Shown here: positions 46,685-55,780 of the stretch, in pieces
Layout: each line of letters begins with the position of its first letter
Numbering within the stretch: position 1 is the first letter of the stretch
NCBI RefSeq assembly: GCF_009914315.1
Contig: NZ_CP042596.1
Coordinates: 2,914,001 to 2,978,000, forward strand
Direction: 5' to 3'
From: Granulicella sp. WH15
GTDB lineage: Bacteria; Acidobacteriota; Terriglobia; Terriglobales; Acidobacteriaceae
DNA: 64,000 nt
Notes under the pieces: model-generated
The model's database searches: none
Told to the model about the DNA's origin: nothing
Seen by the model: the letters and a program-made list of their open reading frames with translations, nothing else
Made by a program: the position numbers and the translations under genes

Positions 46685-46714
46685 TTAAGGGCACGGTTTC
46701 AGCCGTGCCCTTAA
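46685..46714. terminator. Hairpin after the MPGMDM gene
   Basis: TTAAGGGCACGG / CCGTGCCCTTAA is a 12-bp perfect stem with loop TTTCAG, 5 bp after the stop codon. Its GGCACGG/CCGTGCC core matches the palindrome at 44286-44331. Confidence 0.7.
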
Positions 46715-46732
46715 AACATCCCCACCACCCGA

Positions 46733-46738
46733 TAAACT
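46733..46738 (+). promoter_or_regulatory. Candidate -10 box of rdgB, 6 nt before the ATG
   Basis: TAAACT is 6 nt before ATG 46745 and no ribosome-binding site intervenes. Confidence 0.35.
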
Positions 46739-46744
46739 CTCCCT

Positions 46745-47341
46745 ATGCACCTCTACGTAGCCACCTCCAACCCCGGCAAGCTCCGCGACTTCAACACCGC
46801 CGTCACCGGCGACATTACCCTCTCCCCCCTGCCCGGCCTCGCCTCCATCCCGGCCCCCGAGGAAGACGCCGACACCTTCTCCGGCAACGCCATCCTTAAA
46901 GCCGTGGCCTACTCCCTCGCGGCCCCCGGCCTCACCGTCCTGGCCGACGACTCCGGCATCGAGCTGGACGCCCTCCACGGAGTCCCCGGCGTCCGCTCCG
47001 CCCGCTATGCCGAAGACGAGCACTTCGACACCGGAGCCACCCCGGACGAGCGCAATCTCCTCTGCCTCCTAGACCGCGCCGCCCACCTGCCCGCCCCCCA
47101 GCGACAGGCCCGTTACCGCTGCGTCCTGGCCGCCGCCCGCGACGGCGTCCTCCTCGCCACCGCCACCGGCGACGTCGAAGGCACCCTCCTGACCGCCCCC
47201 CTCGGCACCGGCGGCTTCGGCTACGACCCCATCTTCTACATCCCCGCCCACGGCAAGACCATGGCCCAGCTCGACCAGCCCACCCGACTCTCGCTCAGCC
47301 ATCGCGGCCGCGCCCTGGCGGCCCTGCTCGCCGCCCTCTAA
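46745..47341 (+). CDS. rdgB: RdgB/HAM1-family non-canonical purine NTP pyrophosphatase
   Basis: RdgB hydrolyses ITP, dITP and XTP to the monophosphates, cleaning the nucleotide pool. The 198-aa protein has 'VATSNPGKLRDFN' near residue 4, 'EDADTFSGNAILKA' near 41, 'VLADDSGIELDALHGVPGVRSARYA', and 'TGGFGYDPIFYIPAHGKTMAQL', all standard motifs. No ribosome-binding site; a TAAACT hexamer is 6 nt upstream of the ATG. It ends 126 bp before the sdh operon and is probably separately transcribed. Confidence 0.95.
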   Translation: MHLYVATSNPGKLRDFNTAVTGDITLSPLPGLASIPAPEEDADTFSGNAILKAVAYSLAAPGLTVLADDSGIELDALHGVPGVRSARYAEDEHFDTGATPDERNLLCLLDRAAHLPAPQRQARYRCVLAAARDGVLLATATGDVEGTLLTAPLGTGGFGYDPIFYIPAHGKTMAQLDQPTRLSLSHRGRALAALLAAL

Positions 47342-47391
47342 GCCTTTTTCGCACAATCATTTCGATAACCGAACCAAACCACCTCCTTTTC

Positions 47392-47421
47392 TTGACGCCC
47401 GCCTCCGCGCGGCGGAATAAT
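47392..47421 (+). promoter_or_regulatory. Candidate promoter of sdhCAB
   Basis: TTGACG (47392-47397) and AATAAT (47416-47421) are separated by 18 bp, 47 bp upstream of the sdhC ATG. This is the best sigma-70-like match noticed in the window. Confidence 0.55.
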
Positions 47422-47467
47422 CACCCTGCCGCACCCAACGATTCCGTACGAGAAGAAGGACCTGCCC

Positions 47468-48229
47468 ATGGCCGCTGTAGCGCCCCCCGCACCCACCGCC
47501 GACCGCTCAATTCGCGGCGTACAGCCCCTCCGCGCCGGTCAGGGCAATTCCTTCCTCTGGCGTCGCCTGCACTCGCTCTCGGGAATCGTCCCCATCGGCG
47601 CATTCCTGGTCGAGCACATCGTCTCCAACTTCGAGACTTGGAATGGCCCGCTCGCCTACGCCCAGCAGGTCAAGCTCCTCAACTCCCTTCCTCTGGTACG
47701 CCTGTTGGAATGGGGCCTGATCTTCATTCCGTTGGCCTTCCACGCGCTTTATGGCGTCTACATCGCCTTCCGCGGCCGCGCCTCGGTCAACGTCTACCCC
47801 TGGGCGGGCAACTGGATGTACCTGATGCAGCGCATCACCGGCATCATCGCGCTGCTCTACATCGTCCAGCACGTCTGGCGGCAGCGCTTCTCGGGCGTCA
47901 TGCTGCCGGAACACCCCGGAGCCGCCTTCCACAAGGTGCAGGTCGAGCTTTCGAACCCCTGGATGCTGGCCATCTATGTCATCGCCATGATCGCCACCAC
48001 CTGGCACTTCGCCTACGGCATCTGGCTCTTCGCCGCCAAGTGGGGCATCACCCCCGGCGACAAGGCCCGCAAGCGGTTCGGCTATATCTGCGCCGGTATC
48101 GGCACGGTTCTATGTCTGATGGGCCTCATCAGCATCTACTCGGTCGTCTACAAGTACCCCAACGCCCCGGCCGACGTCATGCCCGAGCAGCCCGCCGGGA
48201 TCACCCTGCCCGCGCCCAGCAATCCGTAA
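47468..48229 (+). CDS. sdhC: Succinate dehydrogenase cytochrome b558 subunit SdhC
   Basis: The 253-aa membrane subunit anchors succinate dehydrogenase and carries haem b. The type is the five-helix cytochrome b558 fused anchor. It has 'FLWRRLHSLSGIVPIGAFLVEHIVSNF' (residues ~28-54, with His ligands), 'RITGIIALLYIVQHVW' near 120, 'HFAYGIWLFAAKWGIT' near 180, and two more helices. A Pro-rich tail ends the protein. No separate sdhD exists, in line with this class. It heads sdhC-sdhA-sdhB; AAGGA lies before the ATG. The partner quinone is probably menaquinone, given MqnD. Confidence 0.94.
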   Translation: MAAVAPPAPTADRSIRGVQPLRAGQGNSFLWRRLHSLSGIVPIGAFLVEHIVSNFETWNGPLAYAQQVKLLNSLPLVRLLEWGLIFIPLAFHALYGVYIAFRGRASVNVYPWAGNWMYLMQRITGIIALLYIVQHVWRQRFSGVMLPEHPGAAFHKVQVELSNPWMLAIYVIAMIATTWHFAYGIWLFAAKWGITPGDKARKRFGYICAGIGTVLCLMGLISIYSVVYKYPNAPADVMPEQPAGITLPAPSNP

Positions 48230-48318
48230 CAGATTAGCAGCACAGGACTTGCTTCTGGGCCACAGTCCAGAAGACACCCAAAGAGATCAATCGGGGCTTT
48301 CGCCTCTGAGGTAAAAGC

Positions 48319-50088
48319 ATGGCAGCAACACCCCGCATCATCGTCGTAGGAGGCGGCCTCGCCGGACTCGCCGCCGTCATCAAGATCGCCGAAGCAGGCG
48401 GCAAGGTCGACCTCTTCTCCATCGTCCCGGTCAAGCGGTCGCACTCGGTCTGCGCGCAGGGCGGCATCAACGCCGCCAAGGACCTCAAGGGTGAGGGCGA
48501 CAGCGTCCTCAAGCACTTCGACGACACCATCTACGGCGGCGACTTCCTCGCCAACCAGACCCCCGTCAAGCAGATGACCGCGCAGGGTCCGGCCATCATC
48601 GACCTGCTCGACCGCATGGGCGTGCCCTTCAACCGCACCCCCGAGGGCCTGCTCGACTTCCGCCGCTTCGGCGGCACGCTCTACCAGCGCACGGCCTTCG
48701 CCGGAGCCACTACCGGCCAGCAGCTCCTCTATGCTTTGGATGAGCAAGTCCGGAGATACGAGTCCGAGGGCAAGGTCACCAAGTACGAGGGCTGGGAGTT
48801 CCTCTCCGCCGTCCTCGACAGCCACGGCGTCTGCCGCGGCATCTCGGCCATGGACCTGCGCTCGATGGAGGTCCGCACCTTCCCCGCCGACGCCATCATC
48901 GTCTGCACCGGCGGCAACGGAGCCATCTTCGGCAAATCCACAAACTCCGTGGTGTGCACCGGCTCGGCCCAGTCCGCGCTCTACCAGCAGGGCGCGTCCT
49001 ACGCCAACGGCGAGTTCATCCAGGTCCACCCCACGGCCATACCCGGCGAAGATAAGCTCCGCCTTATGTCCGAGTCGGCCCGCGGCGAGGGCGGCCGCGT
49101 CTGGGTTCCGCGCGACCGCAGCGACAAGCGCGCTCCCCGCTCCATCCCCGAGGCCGACCGCTACTACTTCCTCGAAGAGCGCTACCCCAAGTACGGCAAC
49201 CTCGTCCCCCGCGACATCGCCACCCGCGAGATCTTCAAGGTCGTCTACGAGGACAACATGGGCATCGACGGCCAGCCGATGGTCTACCTCGACCTGACCC
49301 ACCTGCCGAAGGAGCGTCTGCACAAACTCGAAGGCATCCTTGAGATCTACGAGAAGTTCGTCGGCGACGATCCCCGCGAAGTTCCAATGAAGATCTTCCC
49401 CGGAATGCACTACACGATGGGCGGCCTGTGGGTGGACTTCAACCAGCAGACCAACATCCCGGGTGTCTTTGCTGCCGGAGAGGCCGACTACTCCATCCAC
49501 GGAGCCAACCGCCTCGGCGCGAACTCGCTGCTCTCCTGCATCTACGGAGGCTTCGTCTCCGGTCCGCAGGCCACGGCCTACGCCAAGTCCCTGCCCGCGG
49601 CCGAGGGCGACGGTGGCCACGCCGCCGAGCTGGCTCGCCAGAAGCAGATGAACTCCCTGCTCCTGAACAACAAGGGCACGGAAAACCCTTTCAAGATCTG
49701 GCGCGAGCTGGGCGAGACCATGACCAAGCACGCCACCATCGTCCGCTACAACGCCGGGCTTGATGAGGCCGACGCCAAGCTGGTCGAACTGATGGACCGC
49801 TACAAGAACGTCAACCTCTCGGACAAGAGCCAGTGGGCCAACACCAGCTTCGCCTTCACCCGCCAGCTCTGGAACATGCTCGAGCTTGCCCGCGTCATCG
49901 TCCAGGGCGCGCGCCTGCGCGACGAGAGCCGCGGAGCCCACTACAAGCCCGACTTCCCCAACCGCGACGACGAGCGCTTCCTTAAGACCACCAAGGCCTC
50001 GTTCGTCGACGGAGCCCCGAAGATTACCTACGAAGAAGTCGATATCCAGTACATCAAACCGCGCCCCCGCGTTTACAGCTCCACCTAG
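48319..50088 (+). CDS. sdhA: Succinate dehydrogenase flavoprotein subunit SdhA
   Basis: SdhA oxidises succinate to fumarate using covalently bound FAD. The 589-aa protein has 'IIVVGGGLAGLAAVIKIAEAGGKVDLFS' at the N terminus, the FAD attachment histidine in 'RSHSVCAQGGINAA' near residue 42, 'GEFIQVHPTAIPG' near 235, active-site 'MHYTMGGLWVDFNQQTNIPGVFAAGEADYSIHGANRLGANSLLSCIYGG', and a C-terminal helical domain. GAGGTAAAAGC precedes the ATG. The length is typical of the b558-type enzyme. It is in operon with sdhC (90 bp upstream) and sdhB. Confidence 0.96.
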   Translation: MAATPRIIVVGGGLAGLAAVIKIAEAGGKVDLFSIVPVKRSHSVCAQGGINAAKDLKGEGDSVLKHFDDTIYGGDFLANQTPVKQMTAQGPAIIDLLDRMGVPFNRTPEGLLDFRRFGGTLYQRTAFAGATTGQQLLYALDEQVRRYESEGKVTKYEGWEFLSAVLDSHGVCRGISAMDLRSMEVRTFPADAIIVCTGGNGAIFGKSTNSVVCTGSAQSALYQQGASYANGEFIQVHPTAIPGEDKLRLMSESARGEGGRVWVPRDRSDKRAPRSIPEADRYYFLEERYPKYGNLVPRDIATREIFKVVYEDNMGIDGQPMVYLDLTHLPKERLHKLEGILEIYEKFVGDDPREVPMKIFPGMHYTMGGLWVDFNQQTNIPGVFAAGEADYSIHGANRLGANSLLSCIYGGFVSGPQATAYAKSLPAAEGDGGHAAELARQKQMNSLLLNNKGTENPFKIWRELGETMTKHATIVRYNAGLDEADAKLVELMDRYKNVNLSDKSQWANTSFAFTRQLWNMLELARVIVQGARLRDESRGAHYKPDFPNRDDERFLKTTKASFVDGAPKITYEEVDIQYIKPRPRVYSST

Positions 50089-50219
50089 CCGCAGGAAGCA
50101 CCCAGGGAGAGTCGCTGCGGAGAAGAGAGCGGCCTCCCCACGCGGAACGGCTAACCTGATGAACTCAGCCGTGATCCAGTATTAGCGAAGACGAACAACA
50201 GCTCCTGAGGGCAATCACT

Positions 50220-50966
50220 ATGCCAAGCACCATCAAAGTCGAGATCAAGCGTCAGGCCACACCGGACGCCCCAGCGCGCACCGAAAAGTTCGAGATCCCC
50301 TACCGGCCGAACATGAACATCACCTCGCTGCTCGGCGAGATCGCGCTCAACCCGGTAGACGTCACCGGCGCGGCCACCACGCCCGTCTCCTACGACTCGA
50401 ACTGCCTCGAGGAGATCTGCGGCTCCTGCGCCATGCTGATTAACGGAAAGGCCCGCATGGCCTGTTCCGCCCTGGTAGACAAGCTCGAGCAGCCCATCAC
50501 CCTCGCGCCGCTCTCGAAGTTCCCCGTCGTCCGCGACCTCGCCGTCGATCGCTCCGTCCTCTTCGAGAACCTGAAGGCCGTCAAGGCTTGGGTGCCCATC
50601 GACGGCTCCTACGACCTCGGCCCCGGCCCGCGCCAGTTCCCCCAGATCCAGGAGCAGCGCTACCCGCTCTCGAACTGCATCTCCTGCACCATCTGCATGG
50701 AGGTCTGCCCGCAGTTCAACGACTCGACCAGCTTCGTCGGCGCGGCCACCATCGCCCAAACCAAGCTCTTCAACATGGACCCGGCAGGTTCCGTGCTGAA
50801 GGAGGAGCGCCTGCGCGCCCTGGCCGGCGACGGCGGTGTACAGGAGTGCGGCATGGCCCAGAACTGCGTAGCCGCCTGCCCCAAGCAGCTCCCGCTCATC
50901 GAAGCCATCTCCGACGTAAGCCGCGACGTAGTCATCCAGCAGGTCAAAGACTTCTTCGTTCGCTAG
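50220..50966 (+). CDS. sdhB: Succinate dehydrogenase iron-sulfur subunit SdhB
   Basis: SdhB carries electrons from FAD to quinone through three clusters. The 248-aa protein shows [2Fe-2S] cysteines in 'CLEEICGSCAMLINGKARMAC' (residues ~61-81), [4Fe-4S] in 'CISCTICMEVCPQF' near 153, and [3Fe-4S]-type in 'CGMAQNCVAACPKQLPL' near 211. The spacing and lengths fit the family. GAGGG precedes the ATG. It lies 131 bp after sdhA. A family 3 repeat starts at its stop codon. Confidence 0.96.
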   Translation: MPSTIKVEIKRQATPDAPARTEKFEIPYRPNMNITSLLGEIALNPVDVTGAATTPVSYDSNCLEEICGSCAMLINGKARMACSALVDKLEQPITLAPLSKFPVVRDLAVDRSVLFENLKAVKAWVPIDGSYDLGPGPRQFPQIQEQRYPLSNCISCTICMEVCPQFNDSTSFVGAATIAQTKLFNMDPAGSVLKEERLRALAGDGGVQECGMAQNCVAACPKQLPLIEAISDVSRDVVIQQVKDFFVR

Positions 50967-51034
50967 GGTACTTCGTACCGTTCTCGGGGCGGTATCGGTA
51001 AATGATCTACATGGGGCCTCCCGCTGGTCGGCAG
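50964..51034 (+). repeat. Dispersed repeat family 3, copy 2 (begins at sdhB stop codon)
   Basis: It aligns with 7399-7470. The mini-hairpin GGTAC-TTC-GTACC (50967-50979) replaces GCAC-TTC-GTGC of the other copies with matching changes on both arms, so base pairing is preserved. CTCCCGCTGGTC is shared near the end. Confidence 0.75.
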
Positions 51035-51144
51035 CGAGCATTTTTCTTCCGGCAGGTGGCCCCCTACTTTTGCAGGACATACTTCTCCTGTAACTCCCCA
51101 GCATCCAAACTGTGGCAATCTAACATCACCACATCGGAGGATCC

Positions 51145-51564
51145 ATGAGCACAGTAGCGTCGCACAACACCGTCACCCTCGAACAGGCCCGCACCATCAT
51201 CGCCGCCGCCACCAAAAAGGCTGAGGAACTTGGCCAGCCCATGAACATAGCAGTCGTCTGCGCGGGCAATCACCTGCTCGCCTTCGAGCGTATGCCCGGC
51301 GCGTGGCTCGGCTCGGTCGATATCTCCATCTCGAAGGCCTGGACCTCGCGCGCCTTCAACATCTCCACCAAAGACCTCGGCGACAACTCCCAGCCCGGCC
51401 AGCAGTTCTTCGGCATCAACGCCTCCAACCAGGGCAAGGTCATGATCTTCGCGGGCGGCATCCCTCTCCTCCATGAAGGCAAAGTCGTCGGCGCAATCGG
51501 CGTCAGCGGCGGCTCCGGCGAGCAGGACCACGCCGTCGCCGAAGCTGGTGTAGCTGCCCTCTAG
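51145..51564 (+). CDS. GlcG/HbpS-family heme-binding-like protein
   Basis: The 139-aa protein matches the HbpS/GlcG fold: 'LEQARTIIAAATKKAEELGQPMNIAVVCAGNHLLAFERMPGAWLGSVDISISKAWTSRAFN' in residues ~12-72 and 'IFAGGIPLLHEGKVVGAIGVSGGSGEQDHAVAEAGVAAL' at the end, which is diagnostic. Members bind haem or corrinoid-type molecules, or accompany glycolate oxidase genes; none of these is adjacent. GGAGGATCC lies 5 nt before the ATG. It is transcribed alone with a terminator after it. Confidence 0.92.
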   Translation: MSTVASHNTVTLEQARTIIAAATKKAEELGQPMNIAVVCAGNHLLAFERMPGAWLGSVDISISKAWTSRAFNISTKDLGDNSQPGQQFFGINASNQGKVMIFAGGIPLLHEGKVVGAIGVSGGSGEQDHAVAEAGVAAL

Positions 51565-51579
51565 TTCCTTCGCAGACGC

Positions 51580-51610
51580 AAAAAGCCCCGCCACTGGAGC
51601 GGGGCTTTTT
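51580..51610. terminator. Bidirectional intrinsic terminator
   Basis: AAAAAGCCCCGC / GCGGGGCTTTTT is a 12-bp stem with loop CACTGGA and T-runs in both directions. It lies between the HbpS-like gene (plus) and the small minus-strand gene at 51629-51796. Confidence 0.92.
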
Positions 51611-51628
51611 CTTGTTTCTAAACCATAT

Positions 51629-51796
51629 CTACTTGGTAAACAGGTTGTTCGAATCGCTGTTCTTCAACGTGTGCTCGGCCTTTTTGGCCATCTTGTCGGC
51701 TTCATGCTCCACGCGCTCTTCTTCCGTGTGCGCATGTTCAACGGAGTTCGTGTCCAGCTTGTCCGCTCCCGGATTTCCACTCTGCTCGATGCTCAT
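51629..51796 (-). CDS. Small charged protein, 55 aa
   Basis: Reading the minus strand from the ATG at 51796 gives 55 residues beginning 'MSIEQSGNPGADKLDTNSVE' and rich in Glu, His, Lys and Asn ('HAHTEEERVEHEADKMAKKA'), ending 'SNNLFTK'. AGGAG is 7-8 nt before the ATG and a strong terminator follows its stop, both supporting a real gene. The composition suggests a soluble helical or disordered protein, perhaps stress related. No family is recognised. It is too short for usual ORF cut-offs. Confidence 0.7.
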   Translation of the reverse strand: MSIEQSGNPGADKLDTNSVEHAHTEEERVEHEADKMAKKAEHTLKNSDSNNLFTK

Positions 51797-52027
51797 AGTC
51801 GGTTCTCCTTGTCGTCCCTAAGTAGTCGTCTGTAAGTGCGGTGCTGCCATCAGTTGCTGCTGCGTTGTTCTGCGCCCATTATCTTATGTCGATCATCTTA
51901 TTTCATTATTTTACTGAATTTAGTCACATCTCTATGAGGCGTCGCCACGAAACTCTGTCCCTACTCCCCTGAGATGCCTCCCCGGCCTTTGCCGCCGCCC
52001 GTCCAATGCGTTAACCTTGCAGACGAG

Positions 52028-52834
<807 letters not shown>

Positions 52835-52917
52835 CTTTCTTTCGTCCTGCAACCTTGCAGTCGATCCACAACCGTCCGGCTCGAACCCGCGCCCTAACCC
52901 GCAAGGAGAACACCGAA

Positions 52918-53439
52918 ATGCCAACCAAGCCCGGCACCTACGCAACCTTCAAGACCAGCGAAGGCACCATCGTCTGCGAGCTCTTCGAGAAGGACGCTCC
53001 CGAGACCGTCAAGAACTTCATCGGCCTCGCCGAAGGCACCAAGGAGTGGAACTCGCGCTCGAAGAAGGGCGATAAGCTCTACGACGGCACCATCTTCCAC
53101 CGCGTCATCCCCAGCTTCATGATCCAGGGCGGAGACCCCGAAGGCAGCGGCATGGGCGGCCCCGGCTATAAGTTTGCCGACGAGACCAAGGGTTCGCCGC
53201 ACCACTTCAAGAACCCCGGCAAGCTCGCCATGGCCAACGCTGGTCCCAACACCAATGGCAGCCAGTTCTTCATCACCACCACGGACACGAGCTGGCTCAC
53301 CGGCAAGCACACCATCTTCGGCGAGGTCGTCGAGGGCTACGAGATCGCCGAGAAGATCTCCAAGGTGAGCCGCGACGCCATGGACCGCCCCAAGACCCCG
53401 GTCGTCCTCGAGTCGGTCACCATCGAGCGCATCGCGTAA
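52918..53439 (+). CDS. Cytoplasmic cyclophilin-type peptidyl-prolyl isomerase
   Basis: The 173-aa protein has no signal peptide and starts at ATG 52918 after AAGGAG. Family motifs: 'TIFHRVIPSFMIQGGDPEGSG' near residue 60, 'GKLAMANAGPNTNGSQFFITT' near 101, 'LTGKHTIFGEVVEGYEI' near 124. It is the cytosolic counterpart of the secreted upstream cyclophilin and clearly paralogous. The open frame extends to 52639 but the family start and ribosome-binding site favour 52918. Confidence 0.95.
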   Translation: MPTKPGTYATFKTSEGTIVCELFEKDAPETVKNFIGLAEGTKEWNSRSKKGDKLYDGTIFHRVIPSFMIQGGDPEGSGMGGPGYKFADETKGSPHHFKNPGKLAMANAGPNTNGSQFFITTTDTSWLTGKHTIFGEVVEGYEIAEKISKVSRDAMDRPKTPVVLESVTIERIA

Positions 53440-53461
53440 CTCCTTCCCCACCGCAATGCGA

Positions 53462-53487
53462 AAGGCCCGCTCACTCGAGCGGGCCTT
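53462..53487. terminator. Intrinsic terminator between cyclophilins and mdh
   Basis: AAGGCCCGCTC / GAGCGGGCCTT is an 11-bp stem with loop ACTC, between the convergent cyclophilin and mdh genes, with T-rich sequence following on the plus strand. Confidence 0.85.
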
Positions 53488-53510
53488 CTCGTTTCTACCG
53501 TGGCGGTAAA

Positions 53511-54524
<1,014 letters not shown>

Positions 54525-54529
54525 CTATT

Positions 54530-55603
54530 CTAAGCGGTAACCGCACGAAATGGCTTCTCCGATGCCAGCCTGGCCTTGAGCCCCACAAACGGTCTTTCGA
54601 ATCCATAAAAGCTCGCGAGCGCCACCAGGTACACCACCGCAAAACAGATCGCCGCCTTCGCCAGAATCGGCAGTCCTCCCAGGTAGCCCGGAAGCGCCAT
54701 GAAGATCGCCGGATGGTAGACATACATTCCGTAGCTCACCCCGCCGATCCCTCGCATGGGCTTCGTCCGCAGGATGCGGTGCATCCAGGAGTCCTCGGTT
54801 GTCACTAGCAGCCCGATCAGAGCCACATAGAGCACCGTCGCCGACGTGTACTTCATCACCTCGACCCACGCCACTCCCGTCCCATGGGAGGCCATCTTCT
54901 CCACGACCAGGCTCAGCAGAGCCAACGGCGCGAGCGCCATCAACAGCGGCTTGAACCGCCCCAGCACGCCGCGGAAGTAGTAGTACGCCAGCAACCCGCC
55001 CGCCCCCAGCCCGTCCAGCCGCGTCAGCGTAAACCGGAAGGTGTCGACAGAGCTACCGATCAGCGCCACGCGCAGCAGAATCGAAAAGACAACCATCCCC
55101 CACATGGCGTGCGCAAGCCAGCGCCGAGGCCAGAACAGGATCAGAAACGGCCAGACCAGGTAGAACTGCTCCTCCACCCCCAGGGACCAGAAGTGCGCAG
55201 GGCCGGACGGCGCGGCAAGATGAAGCGGTCCTCCAAACGCCGCCGCCAGATTCTGCAGATAGCCCCAGTAGCAGAGCGACACCGTACCGCCCAGCAGGCA
55301 CACTCCCAACAGATAGCCGTAGTACAGCGGGAAGATCCGCAGCGTGCGCCGGATGTAAAAGTTTCTGATCTCGTGCCAGTCTCCCTGCCGCGATCGCAGC
55401 AGGATCGTCGTAATCAGAAAGCCCGACAGAACAAAGAACAGATCCACTCCGGTCTGGCCAAAGACCAGCAGCTTCGACGAGTACCAATCCTGCCCAAAAT
55501 GAAACACCATCACCATCAACGCGGCAATCGCTCGCACGCCATCCAACTCGGGAAAGTACGGTCTGGTTGTCGCGGCTCTCAGTCTTAGATCGTTCTTCAG
55601 CAT
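54530..55603 (-). CDS. Acyltransferase family 3 membrane protein
   Basis: The 357-aa membrane protein has the acyltransferase-3 start 'FPELDGVRAIAALMVMVFHFG' (residues ~17-37), then 'GVDLFFVLSGFLITTILL', 'IRRTLRIFPLYY' and 'FWSLGVEEQFYLVWPFLIL', and about ten helices. These enzymes move acetyl or other acyl groups onto extracellular sugars or lipids. The C-terminal ~20 residues are a short cytoplasmic tail. It is monocistronic, ~75 bp upstream of the mdh start. Its acceptor cannot be told from the sequence. Confidence 0.92.
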   Translation of the reverse strand: MLKNDLRLRAATTRPYFPELDGVRAIAALMVMVFHFGQDWYSSKLLVFGQTGVDLFFVLSGFLITTILLRSRQGDWHEIRNFYIRRTLRIFPLYYGYLLGVCLLGGTVSLCYWGYLQNLAAAFGGPLHLAAPSGPAHFWSLGVEEQFYLVWPFLILFWPRRWLAHAMWGMVVFSILLRVALIGSSVDTFRFTLTRLDGLGAGGLLAYYYFRGVLGRFKPLLMALAPLALLSLVVEKMASHGTGVAWVEVMKYTSATVLYVALIGLLVTTEDSWMHRILRTKPMRGIGGVSYGMYVYHPAIFMALPGYLGGLPILAKAAICFAVVYLVALASFYGFERPFVGLKARLASEKPFRAVTA

Positions 55604-55719
55604 AGGTCACACTCGGGTGTAGGGAATAAAATTCCTCCCGAGCGTAAGCCACGATATGGACGTTTCTCCCGAAATCAACCGCGATTCATCACGCGCCATT
55701 CCAATACGGGAATAAAAAG

Positions 55720-55753
55720 AAAATGCCTGTTCCATAGAGGGAACAGGCATTTT
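55720..55753. terminator. Intrinsic terminator downstream of the glutamine synthetase family gene
   Basis: AAAATGCCTGTTCC / GGAACAGGCATTTT is a 14-bp perfect stem with loop ATAGAG. It lies 27 bp after the stop codon (minus strand), and its A/T ends suit termination in both directions. Confidence 0.9.
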
Positions 55754-55780
55754 TACAGCTAAACCACAAAATCTGGCCGA

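Noticed and set aside
48148..49941. Minus-strand open frame of 597 aa opposite sdhA
   Set aside because: It lies entirely inside sdhA in antisense. The composition (Val, Gly, Ala, Asp-rich) is typical of GC-rich antisense frames, and sdhA has all its motifs.
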